Source: Anaerolineaceae bacterium (GTDB lineage: Bacteria > Chloroflexota > Anaerolineae > Anaerolineales > Anaerolineaceae). Taken from it: a stretch of 64,000 bases of DNA. Of this stretch, positions 1 to 8,922 are shown piece after piece; within the stretch, counting starts at the first letter, position 1, and every line of letters begins with the position of its first letter. The stretch spans positions 1 through 64,000 of the forward strand of contig PWSY01000036.1 of the NCBI GenBank assembly GCA_003563055.1, in the 5' to 3' direction. The notes under the pieces are model-generated. The model was not told the DNA's origin. It searched no databases and was given only the letters and a program-made list of their open reading frames with translations. The position numbers and the translations under genes were made by a program.

Positions 1-21
1 AATGATGTGCACTTATAATAC

Positions 22-92
22 TGGGGGTTCGTCTAATGGCAGGACAGCAGACTCTGAATCTGTTTATGGAGGTTCGAATCCTTCACCCCCAG
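22..92 (+). tRNA. tRNA-Gln (anticodon CTG)
   Basis: Acceptor stem TGGGGGT/ACCCCCA, T-arm GGTTCGAATCC, anticodon loop CTCTGAA; no encoded CCA; followed by a terminator. Confidence 0.88.
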
Positions 93-97
93 CCTTA

Positions 98-123
98 AAA
101 GCCCGGAATTTCCGGGCTTTTTT
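98..123 (+). terminator. Intrinsic terminator after tRNA-Gln
   Basis: AAAGCCCGGA-att-TCCGGGCTTT followed by a T run. Confidence 0.85.
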
Positions 124-144
124 CCGACATCATATTGATAATTG

Positions 145-217
145 GTAACTACTCAGGCCAAGAGAATTTGGGGGTCAAACCCCCAACCTTCAGAAGCAGG
201 GCTGCCTGAGTAGTTAC
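145..217. repeat. Short dispersed element, copy A, with 13-bp perfect terminal inverted repeats and an internal hairpin
   Basis: GTAACTACTCAGG (145-157) / CCTGAGTAGTTAC (205-217); internal TTGGGGG-TCAAA-CCCCCAA (168-186); right end shared with 51308-51340. Confidence 0.75.
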
Positions 218-542
218 GATAATTGTAAAATTGAAGATTGCTTGATGATTGTTTTAGCAAATGATGCCTAATTAGTTGAGTTTATGTGGAGTTAACAAAA
301 AATGGTTTTGTTCCGCATTTTTTTAAAGGCACATAAAGCCACAGACAGCGAAATTCGCTCGAACCTATAATCTGTGTAGTTGAAGCTGGTTTTAATGGCT
401 TAGAGGCCATTTAAATGGTTTTAGAATGGATTGTGTACGTTCTTAGACCCACATCAAAAAGTATTTTGCAAATCGTGCATTTTTCGCATATTATCTCATT
501 TTCGTATGCCAATGGGCAAAATCTGGTCAGGATTAGGATATA

Positions 543-2162
543 ATGCTTGGTTTGAAGGTTATTTCTGTGTGTGTCCATGACAAGAAGCTGAGCTTTCGGA
601 GGAATCCATTGAATAAAGCATACCTTTATATCACCGTTTTTTTCTCAGGCATGACTTCTCTTGCTGTTGAATTAGCTGCCTCGCGACTTTTAGGTAATGT
701 TTATGGGAGCAGTAACCTCGTTTGGGCCAGTATTATCGGCTTAATTCTCATTTACCTCTCTGTTGGATACTGGATGGGGGGAAAGCTGGCAGACAAATTC
801 CCCTATCACCGTTTATTTTATCGAATAATCATGTGGGGAAGTTTCACTGTGGGCTTGGTTCCAATGATGTCACGGCCGATACTGCGCATCACGGCCAATG
901 CATTTGATCAATTAGAGTTACCTATTTTAGCTGGTGCGTTTGTGACGGTGCTTGTGCTTTTTATCATTCCTGTCACGTTATTAGGTATGGTGTCACCTTT
1001 TGCGCTTAAATTATCGTTAGTAGATGCCAGAGATGTTGGCAAGCTGGCCGGGCGCCTTTCTGCAATTTCAACATTGGGTGCCTTTATCGGGACTTTTTTA
1101 CCAGTGCTGGTTCTGGTCCCGCTTATTGGCACTTATCGCACTTTCCTTTTTTTCAGTAGTTTGTTAATGCTCATCGCAAGTGTTGGTTTTCTGGTCTATG
1201 TTGATTTAAAATCCTGGCTTGCTTACAGTTGGATGCCATTGGTGCTTATTTTGCTGTGGGTATTTGGCACAAGGGGTACCGATAAAGCAACAGCAAACCT
1301 GATCTATGAAACCGAATCCGCTTATAATTACATTCAGGTGATTGAACAGGATTCTTATCGGTACCTTCGGCTTAATGAAGGTCAGGGTATGCATTCTGTT
1401 TATCATCCAACACAAATAAATTATTATGGTCCGTGGGAACAAGTGTTGGTTGCACCTTTTTTTAATCCCCCACCGAGGGATATTGACTCGATTGAAAGGT
1501 TGGCCCTGGTTGGTCTGGCTGGTGGTACCACTGCCAGGCAAGCGAATATTGTTTTTGGTAATATTCACATCGATGGGTTTGAAATTGATCCCAAGATTAT
1601 TGCAGTAGGCCGCGAATTCTTTGGCATGAACCAGCAGAATTTAAACGTTTACATTCAGGATGGGAGATGGGGATTAAAACATACAGAATTTTACTATGAC
1701 ATTATCAGTATTGACGCGTACAGGGCCCCATACATCCCCTGGCATATGACAACGGTGGAATTTTTTCAACTTGTTGAACAGCGGCTAACCTCAGATGGGG
1801 TCATGGTCATCAATATCGGCAGGAGCCCCCTTGACCGAACACTTGTCAATGATCTCGCCACCACCATTCAACAGGTTTTTCCGACGATTTTTGTGATGGA
1901 TCTGCCTGACTCATTCAACTCCATCATTTTTGCAACCAAACAACCGGGTTCATGGGAATATGTTCATCAAAACTATAATGACCTCCTCAATCAAGATGCG
2001 CCAAATCTTTTATTGGAGGCGATGGCTCTGGCAATTGATAATCAACAACTAACACCAGAATTGACACAAATCTATACGGACGATCGAGCTCCAATTGAAT
2101 GGCTGACGAATAAGATCGTCGTGGATTATTTATTTTCAAGTGGATTGGAAGAATTAAAATGA
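543..2162 (+). CDS. Fused multi-TM / spermidine-synthase-like protein
   Basis: N-terminal TM segments with 'MTSLAVELAASRLLG..YG.S..VWA'; C-terminal SAM-binding-like 'LVGLAGGTTARQ..FG..HIDGFEIDPKII..GREFFG'. Confidence 0.75.
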   Translation: MLGLKVISVCVHDKKLSFRRNPLNKAYLYITVFFSGMTSLAVELAASRLLGNVYGSSNLVWASIIGLILIYLSVGYWMGGKLADKFPYHRLFYRIIMWGSFTVGLVPMMSRPILRITANAFDQLELPILAGAFVTVLVLFIIPVTLLGMVSPFALKLSLVDARDVGKLAGRLSAISTLGAFIGTFLPVLVLVPLIGTYRTFLFFSSLLMLIASVGFLVYVDLKSWLAYSWMPLVLILLWVFGTRGTDKATANLIYETESAYNYIQVIEQDSYRYLRLNEGQGMHSVYHPTQINYYGPWEQVLVAPFFNPPPRDIDSIERLALVGLAGGTTARQANIVFGNIHIDGFEIDPKIIAVGREFFGMNQQNLNVYIQDGRWGLKHTEFYYDIISIDAYRAPYIPWHMTTVEFFQLVEQRLTSDGVMVINIGRSPLDRTLVNDLATTIQQVFPTIFVMDLPDSFNSIIFATKQPGSWEYVHQNYNDLLNQDAPNLLLEAMALAIDNQQLTPELTQIYTDDRAPIEWLTNKIVVDYLFSSGLEELK

Positions 2163-2845
2163 AAACACGAAGGCAGCTAGTTAATTTATCTGGTTGGTTG
2201 GTGACCGTCTTAACCCCTTTGATTATCATCATGATATCTGTGCGATTGCTAATCACACCTCTTTTCGCACGGGTACAATATCAACTACCTGGATTTCCTC
2301 AAGATCCATATGGTTTCAGTCATCAAGAGCGATTAATATTTTCAGAGCCATCCATTAAGTACCTTGTGAACACAGAAGACATTTCCTACCTGGCATCCCT
2401 CACCTTTGAAGATGGGACACCCATTTATAATGCACGTGAGTTAGACCATATGGAGGATGTAAAGGCTGTTGTAACCGGGATGCGTATTGCGTTAACAGGT
2501 TCATTGATCTTTCTAGCAGTAATTGGTTACTTTGCTGTAAAAAATGGATGGAAAGCAGATTTCTTGGTTGCATTACAACGGGGTGGATGGGCAATAATTG
2601 GATTGGTTGCTGCCATCTTAATTTTTGTTGTTTTGAGTTTTGATCAGTTGTTTCACTGGTTTCATCAAATATTTTTTGAGAGTGGCACCTGGCAATTCCA
2701 CCCTTCCAATACACTTATTCGGTTGTTCCCCATCCGTTTTTGGCGGGATGCATTTGTTTTTGTGGGGTTGATAACAGTTTTATTAGGTTGTGGTGTGATT
2801 CTTTCCTGTCGGAATAATGAACCCTCGCAGACCATTCGTGATTAA
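2159..2845 (+). CDS. TIGR01906/DUF1461-like integral membrane protein
   Basis: ATGA-type overlap with the upstream gene; 'LFARVQYQLPGFPQDPYGFSHQERL....IKYL' and 'ARELDHMEDVKAVV' plus TM helices. Confidence 0.65.
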   Translation: MKTRRQLVNLSGWLVTVLTPLIIIMISVRLLITPLFARVQYQLPGFPQDPYGFSHQERLIFSEPSIKYLVNTEDISYLASLTFEDGTPIYNARELDHMEDVKAVVTGMRIALTGSLIFLAVIGYFAVKNGWKADFLVALQRGGWAIIGLVAAILIFVVLSFDQLFHWFHQIFFESGTWQFHPSNTLIRLFPIRFWRDAFVFVGLITVLLGCGVILSCRNNEPSQTIRD

Positions 2846-2850
2846 AATAA

Positions 2851-2880
2851 AAAGACGGTTTGGTTAGAACCGTCTTTTTT
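2851..2880. terminator. Bidirectional intrinsic terminator between convergent genes
   Basis: AAAGACGGTT-tggttag-AACCGTCTTTTTT. Confidence 0.85.
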
Positions 2881-2894
2881 AACATTGATTTTGT

Positions 2895-4007
2895 TTATCT
2901 AACAGCCATAGGGTTATCTGGATTTGCTATCGGGTCGAAAATGTGCATATTATCCATATTGAAAGCCACCCGCATTTGTTCACCCATTTTCACACGTGTG
3001 CGGGGATCTACCCGGGCCACAAAATTGTGATCGCCAACCACAAGATATAAGAAAATCTCATTTCCCATCAGCTCTGTAACATCTACTATTGTTTCGACAG
3101 GTACATCGATAATTGAGGGGGGAGCATAATCTGGGTTGTGGATGTCCTCAGGGCGAATGCCAAAGATGACGTCCTGGTTTACCAAAGGCTCATATTTTTC
3201 CTGGCGATTTTTTGGTACCAGCAACTTGCAGCTATTGAGATCAACCAGCAAGTCGTCACCTTCTTTTATGAGCCTGCCGTTGAAGAAATTCATCGCTGGT
3301 GAACCAATGAAACCAGCCACAAACAGGTTGTCCGGGTAGTCGTAAAGTTGTTGAGGTGTATCCAATTGCTGCAGGATACCATCATTCAGTACTGCGATCC
3401 GTGTGGCCATGGTCATGGCTTCGGTCTGGTCATGCGTCACATAGATAAAGGTGGTTTGCAGCCTTTGATGCAGTTTGCTGACTTCTGCACGTGTTTGAAC
3501 GCGTAACTTCGCGTCCAGGTTTGAAAGGGGTTCATCAAAGAGGAACACTTTAGGTTCTCGAACGATGGCGCGACCTACAGCAACACGCTGCCTTTGACCA
3601 CCTGAGAGTTCCCGAGGTTTCCGTGTCAACAGGGTTTCGATACCCAGAATTTTTGCGGCATCTTCGACCCGGCTTTTGATCTCTGCCTTAGGCATTTTAC
3701 GCAACTTGAGACCGAATGCCATATTATCATAGACAGACATATGGGGATAAAGGGCATAGCTCTGGAAGACCATGGCAATATCCCGGTCTTTTGGCGCTAC
3801 GTCATTGACAACATCGTTGTCAATCAATATATCACCGTCAGTTACCTCTTCCAAGCCCGCCAGACATCGTAATGCGGTGGTCTTACCACAGCCCGACGGC
3901 CCGACCAGGACCAGGAATTCTTTGTCGTCAACCGCTATGTTAACATCTTTAAGCGCGACAACATCACCAAACTTTTTCCAAACATTTTTATACGTTACAC
4001 TTGACAT
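2895..4007 (-). CDS. Carbohydrate ABC transporter ATP-binding protein (UgpC/MalK/MsmX type)
   Basis: Walker A GPSGCGKTT, signature LSGGQRQRVA, Walker B VFLFDEPLSNLDA, C-terminal TOBE-like region. Confidence 0.92.
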   Translation of the reverse strand: MSSVTYKNVWKKFGDVVALKDVNIAVDDKEFLVLVGPSGCGKTTALRCLAGLEEVTDGDILIDNDVVNDVAPKDRDIAMVFQSYALYPHMSVYDNMAFGLKLRKMPKAEIKSRVEDAAKILGIETLLTRKPRELSGGQRQRVAVGRAIVREPKVFLFDEPLSNLDAKLRVQTRAEVSKLHQRLQTTFIYVTHDQTEAMTMATRIAVLNDGILQQLDTPQQLYDYPDNLFVAGFIGSPAMNFFNGRLIKEGDDLLVDLNSCKLLVPKNRQEKYEPLVNQDVIFGIRPEDIHNPDYAPPSIIDVPVETIVDVTELMGNEIFLYLVVGDHNFVARVDPRTRVKMGEQMRVAFNMDNMHIFDPIANPDNPMAVR

Positions 4008-4216
4008 GATATGTGTTCCTCCAATCTGAGAGTTTTAGTGAAAAAATTATACCATGGTTTTACGAAAATTAATTATGTTTTGATTTGTTGTCCAGAGAAA
4101 AATCTCAAGCCTGTATATAAATCGTTTATTATGTAAAAGATCGAAGGTAAATCATCTCTTTTTATTTTGTTTATGCAAAGCCCCACAGAAATCGGGACAT
4201 TACGCTGAAATTAAAA

Positions 4217-4241
4217 ACACCAGCGGATGATCCGCTGGTGT
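4217..4241 (-). terminator. Intrinsic terminator downstream of the araB-like gene
   Basis: ACACCAGCGGA-tga-TCCGCTGGTGT; T-rich on the minus strand after the hairpin. Confidence 0.75.
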
Positions 4242-4267
4242 CAATTTCTTGGCTTTTTGATCAATAT

Positions 4268-5959
4268 TTATTGTCGCTTCTTGTCTAAGATAGCCATTCT
4301 TAAATTTTTCAGCCGTTTCATGGCATTATTATGACCGTAGCCAAAGTAATCATGGAGTAATGTGTATTCTGAGTACAGCCGGTTATAGGTTTTTTTATCG
4401 TTGTTATTTGGGATAAAGGTCTTTTTATCCAGGTGGGCCATTTTCTTGCTGGCATCCTGGATAGTAGCATAACCACCCTTTACTTCTCCAGCTGCGACGG
4501 TGGCATACATAGCAGCACCAAGTGCCGAAGTGTAAGGACATGCAGCCACTTTGATTTCCATCCTGGTGACATTGGCAAGGATGTTCAGGAGAAGGTTGTT
4601 CTTTGCCGGACCACCTCCAGTGACAATAATTTCGTTGATCGGTACGCCACTGGCAATGAAAGTTTCAAAGATTTTTCGAGTGCCAAATATTGTGGCTTCA
4701 AGCATCGCACGGTAAACTTCTTCAGGTTTTGTTGCCAGCGAGTAGCCCAGCATCATACCGGTTAAATCGCTGTCAACCAGGATGCTCCGGTTACCATTCC
4801 ACCAATCTACAGCCACAAGACCCGATTCAGCAGGCTGTAGTTGGGCGGCTTTTTGTTCCAAGAACTTATAGAGACCGATTTTCTTTTTTCGAGCTTGTCT
4901 TTCATATTCACCGGGGACTGCGTTTTTCATGAACCAGGCGAAATGGTCACCACCCCCTGCTTGGCCAGCCTCATAACTGATCAGGCCAGGAACAACACCA
5001 TCTTCAACCATACCGCACATACCCGGTACACGATATTCTTTACTGGATAGAATCATGTGAACGAAGCTTGTGCCTAAGATCATGGCCATTTTACCTGGCT
5101 CTGCCACACTTGCACCAGGTACAGCGGCATGTCCATCCAGAATACCGGTTGCTACAGGTATTCCTGGTGTTAATTTCATCCATTTTGCAGCTTCTTCAGT
5201 TAATTCTCCCGCTTGTTCGCCTAAAGGGATAATCTCGCGTTTCATCTTGTCGTCAATGACGTTGGTTAAGTCAGAATCCATCGCGGAAAAGAAGGTTTCA
5301 AGCGGAAAACCTTCACTTTTTGACCAGAGCGCTTTATAGCCTGCAGCACATAAGTTGCGTGTTTCCTCACCAGTCAACTGCCACACAATCCAATCGGATG
5401 CTTCGATAATCCTTTCGGCGTTGTTGTAAATTGAGGATGATTCTTCATAAATCTCCCAAACTTTTGGGAAAAACCATTCTGCATTGATTTTGCCGCCATA
5501 ACGATCAAGAAAGGTTTCAAAGCGGTCTATTGCGAGTTGGGTGAGCTTGCTGGCTTGTTCCTGAGCGCCATGATGTTTCCAGAGTTTTGGCCATGCGTGG
5601 GGATCTTCTTTGTATTCATCCAATAAGGCCATGGGGGTGCCATCATTTGTGGTGGGTATTATGGTCGAACCAGTAAACGCGATACCAATCCCAATAATCT
5701 GTTCTGGGTCGACCTGGCTTTCATTCATCAGTTTGGGAACAGTACGTTTGAGGGCATTGATATAGTCTTTCGGATGCTGTAATGCCCAATCTGGGTCCAA
5801 CTCAATATTGGTTTCTGGAAGTCTTTCAGTTATCACCCCGTGGGTGTATTGATAAAGTGATGTCGCAACCAGGTCGCCATTACTGACATCGGCCAATATC
5901 GCTCTAACGGATTCAGTTCCATAGTCAATGCCGATAACAAAATTTTTCTTCCCGCTCAA
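4268..5959 (-). CDS. araB: FGGY-family carbohydrate kinase, ribulokinase-like
   Basis: 'VIGIDYGTESVRAILADVSNGD' N-terminus, 'GILDGHAAVPGA', 'IIVTGGGPAKNNLL'. Confidence 0.8.
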   Translation of the reverse strand: MSGKKNFVIGIDYGTESVRAILADVSNGDLVATSLYQYTHGVITERLPETNIELDPDWALQHPKDYINALKRTVPKLMNESQVDPEQIIGIGIAFTGSTIIPTTNDGTPMALLDEYKEDPHAWPKLWKHHGAQEQASKLTQLAIDRFETFLDRYGGKINAEWFFPKVWEIYEESSSIYNNAERIIEASDWIVWQLTGEETRNLCAAGYKALWSKSEGFPLETFFSAMDSDLTNVIDDKMKREIIPLGEQAGELTEEAAKWMKLTPGIPVATGILDGHAAVPGASVAEPGKMAMILGTSFVHMILSSKEYRVPGMCGMVEDGVVPGLISYEAGQAGGGDHFAWFMKNAVPGEYERQARKKKIGLYKFLEQKAAQLQPAESGLVAVDWWNGNRSILVDSDLTGMMLGYSLATKPEEVYRAMLEATIFGTRKIFETFIASGVPINEIIVTGGGPAKNNLLLNILANVTRMEIKVAACPYTSALGAAMYATVAAGEVKGGYATIQDASKKMAHLDKKTFIPNNNDKKTYNRLYSEYTLLHDYFGYGHNNAMKRLKNLRMAILDKKRQ

Positions 5960-6005
5960 ATTACACTCCTTGAAACTATTGTCTATGATGACTGATATAT
6001 CAACT

Positions 6006-6902
6006 TTACAAATAGTCTAATAACCCTGCTCCGACAGCAAGCTCTTGCATTTCTTGGGTTATTTTTTTCTTTCTTTCCGCGTTGATCACACGGCCCAGCT
6101 CCTCGATAATATCTTCGGCATTATTTTTTGCTTCCTGCATCAAGGTATACCTGGTTGCATGCTCTGCAGCCGCTGAACCCAGAAGTGCTTGATAATATTT
6201 GGAAGCAATAAAATGCTGGATGATCTGATTGTAGATGCTTACCGGGTCAGTGTCAATGATTGGTGGTGGCCATGGTTTATCCATTGCCGAATTAGATGTT
6301 GAAGCCATTGTCACCTGGTAGGGGATCAGATTAAGAGAAGTGAATTGATATGAAACACCTGTCCCAATCTGATTATATAAAAGAATAAACGTATCAAAGT
6401 TGTAAGCCTCATATTGTTCCAACCAGTTTTGGGTTGCAAGATATGCTTGATGAAAAGTGGCTAACTCCCCGGTGGGAAGGGGGTTTCGCCACGAAATCGT
6501 GATGTTTCTTTTTTGTAATGCTCTTACCATTCTAGCTCCCAAAGCCCAAATTTGGTGGGAAGCAAACTTTTTTGACTCAATCCACGCTAAGGCTTTTTCT
6601 GCTAAAACATCATTGAATTTACCGCATAATCCGCGTTCTGACCCGATAACAAGCACAATAGCGCTGGCCAGGTTAGGTGTCGTTGTTTGTGTCGCTGCTT
6701 GATGGTCGGGCTGTTTTTTTATGAAAGGTAGAATTTCTTCTAATATCTGATGATAATTTTCCTCATACTGCCTCATCCTGCCAATTTTATTTTTTGCCAT
6801 CTGCCAAGCACCCATAGACATTGTTCTTAGAGCTCCGAGCAATGGTTCGATGGTCTGGATATTATTTAATCGGGATTTAGAACGTTCGAGATTATGTGTC
6901 AT
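6006..6902 (-). CDS. atpG: F-type ATP synthase gamma subunit
   Basis: Operon position; 'GSERGLCGKFNDVL' and C-terminal 'EAKNNAEDIIEELGRVINAERKKKITQEMQELAVGA'. Confidence 0.88.
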   Translation of the reverse strand: MTHNLERSKSRLNNIQTIEPLLGALRTMSMGAWQMAKNKIGRMRQYEENYHQILEEILPFIKKQPDHQAATQTTTPNLASAIVLVIGSERGLCGKFNDVLAEKALAWIESKKFASHQIWALGARMVRALQKRNITISWRNPLPTGELATFHQAYLATQNWLEQYEAYNFDTFILLYNQIGTGVSYQFTSLNLIPYQVTMASTSNSAMDKPWPPPIIDTDPVSIYNQIIQHFIASKYYQALLGSAAAEHATRYTLMQEAKNNAEDIIEELGRVINAERKKKITQEMQELAVGAGLLDYL

Positions 6903-7231
6903 TAATCAGGGCTGAATGTTTCTATTTGGTCGATATTCCAAATAAAGGCAATGGCACCGCCTAGGTTAGCAGTTACTGAAGGTTTGTTGGTTAACAAACC
7001 GTTATCAGATGGTCGGGTTTTCATCTGAACCTGGGTTCGACAATTTTCTTTTATGATTCCGAGGATTTCATCCAGTTGTTCCTTTTTAACTGCGATGAAT
7101 AAGGAGTACTGACTTTGCCGCAACATACCGCCAGCTGATTCAACATAGGTAGCCGTATGGCCAGCCATGACAAGTGCATCCAGAACATCGTCTGCCGTAT
7201 TCTTTGGAACGACAACCATGACCATCTTCAT
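6902..7231 (-). CDS. PII-like / cyclic-di-AMP receptor-like (DarA/PstA, PF06153-type) small protein embedded in the atp operon
   Basis: 'VVVPKNTADDVLDALVMAGHTATYVESAGGMLRQSQYSLFIAVKKEQLDEILGIIKENC...NLGGAIAFIWNIDQIETF' matches the fold pattern; ATGA overlap with atpA and TAATG overlap with atpG. Confidence 0.7.
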   Translation of the reverse strand: MKMVMVVVPKNTADDVLDALVMAGHTATYVESAGGMLRQSQYSLFIAVKKEQLDEILGIIKENCRTQVQMKTRPSDNGLLTNKPSVTANLGGAIAFIWNIDQIETFSPD

Positions 7232-8922
7232 TCAATTTCACCTTTCTGCTTTTTCCAGTGCTCCTCAAAAGTATGTAATGCCCGGTCGATATCTTTTCTC
7301 AAGTTTGAGGTTAGGTTATCTTCTTTGCCGATGGAATTATGTAAATTAATTTCAAGGTCAGAAATATAACCCCTCAATTGTGTTATATAAGAATGAATTT
7401 CATTGACTGGGACATGATCCATAAAACCTTTATTAAGTGCATAAAGGACAATAATTGTCATTGGATATGAGTAAGGGTTGTGCGGATCTTGTTTGAGTGC
7501 GCTTAATATTCGTCTGCCTTTGTCAATTTGCCGTCGCGTCGCTTCATCCACTTCGGTGCCAAATTGGGTAAAATGGGCCACTTCTTCAAACTGTGACAAC
7601 TCCAATTTTAGATTGCCGACAAGTTCGCGCATGGCTGGTTTCTGGGCTGCACCACCAACACGCGAGACTGATCGTCCGATGTCGATAGCTGGTTTTTGTC
7701 CCTGATTGAATAGGTCTGAGTCCAAAACGAGCTGGCCATCCGTAATTGAAATCAGATTGGTGGTGATATAAGCGGCAATATTGCCATTTTGAGTGGTGGC
7801 AATGGGGAGTGCTGTGATTGATCCCCCGCCATTTTCTGGGCTTAGTTTGCAAGCACGTTCAAGCAGCTTCGAGTGAATGTAAAAAATATCCCCAGGATAT
7901 GCTTCTCGACCGGGTGGTCTTCTGAGTAACAAGCTTAATTCCCTGTAGGAATCAGCATGTTTGCTGAGATCATCGAAAACGATAAGGACGTGCTTTCCTT
8001 CATCAAGAAAATATTCGGCAATTGTCATACCTGAATATGGCGCCAGATATCTCAAGGCTGGCGGATCATCAGAGCTGCTCATGACAACCGTTGTGTTATT
8101 CATCGCATGGTTATTTTGAAGTGTTTCAATGACCGCTAATGTGGATGATTTCTTTTGTCCAATGGCCACATAAACGCAATGGACGTCAGTGTTTTTCTGA
8201 CTCAGGATGGCATCCACTGCCAGGGTGGTTTTCCCGGTCTGACGGTCGCCAAGGATTAACTCACGCTGGCCCCGACCGATAGGGAATAGTGTATCAATCG
8301 TTTTTGTGCCAGTAAACAGCGGCTCATTAACAGGGGCTCGTTCGATGACATTGGGTGCCATTCTTGAAAAAAAACGAAATTCGCTTTCTTCGATTGAATC
8401 ATCCCGGTCTAAAGGGTTGCCCAGAGAATCCACTACTCGACCCAAGAGCTGAAAACCAACTGGGATTTTCAAGCGCTTCTCAGCGGATACTACGAGGTCA
8501 CCACCCCGGATGCCTTCATCGGTGCCCAACATCATGATATCCACTCGTTTTTGTTCCAGACTTAATACCATACCTTCAACACCAGTTGGAAAGGTGATGA
8601 GCTCATCAAAACTAACATTGGGTAAACCGGAAACTGTGGCAACACCATTGCCGATTTTTTGAACAGTCCCAACGTTTCTAAATCTGACCTGAGTTTTAAT
8701 TTTTCTTGAATTTCTGTTGAGCGATTGAACAATATCACTTATCGATTGATCGGGTTTTTGTGGTTTCTCTTGTTCAACCCGTTTCTTTACTTCAGCCAAA
8801 AAATCTTCATCTGAGATTGATTCAATTGTCTTCTTTTGTAACTTATTAGAAAACGACTCCATTGTTTCAATTGAAAATGTTTTATCCTTTTCGACGTTAA
8901 TAGCCATTAATGCTTTCTCCAA
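7228..8922 (-). CDS. atpA: F-type ATP synthase alpha subunit (alternative/N-ATPase type)
   Basis: 'GDRQTGKTTLAVDAI', 'GRDVSRVGGAAQ'-like 'GRSVSRVGGAAQKPAMR'; start likely the internal Met at about 8907. Confidence 0.93.
   Translation of the reverse strand: MEKALMAINVEKDKTFSIETMESFSNKLQKKTIESISDEDFLAEVKKRVEQEKPQKPDQSISDIVQSLNRNSRKIKTQVRFRNVGTVQKIGNGVATVSGLPNVSFDELITFPTGVEGMVLSLEQKRVDIMMLGTDEGIRGGDLVVSAEKRLKIPVGFQLLGRVVDSLGNPLDRDDSIEESEFRFFSRMAPNVIERAPVNEPLFTGTKTIDTLFPIGRGQRELILGDRQTGKTTLAVDAILSQKNTDVHCVYVAIGQKKSSTLAVIETLQNNHAMNNTTVVMSSSDDPPALRYLAPYSGMTIAEYFLDEGKHVLIVFDDLSKHADSYRELSLLLRRPPGREAYPGDIFYIHSKLLERACKLSPENGGGSITALPIATTQNGNIAAYITTNLISITDGQLVLDSDLFNQGQKPAIDIGRSVSRVGGAAQKPAMRELVGNLKLELSQFEEVAHFTQFGTEVDEATRRQIDKGRRILSALKQDPHNPYSYPMTIIVLYALNKGFMDHVPVNEIHSYITQLRGYISDLEINLHNSIGKEDNLTSNLRKDIDRALHTFEEHWKKQKGEIE

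Noticed and set aside
1206-1568. 120-aa minus-strand ORF inside the spermidine-synthase-like gene
   Set aside because: Antisense to a well-supported CDS with no recognisable motif; likely spurious.
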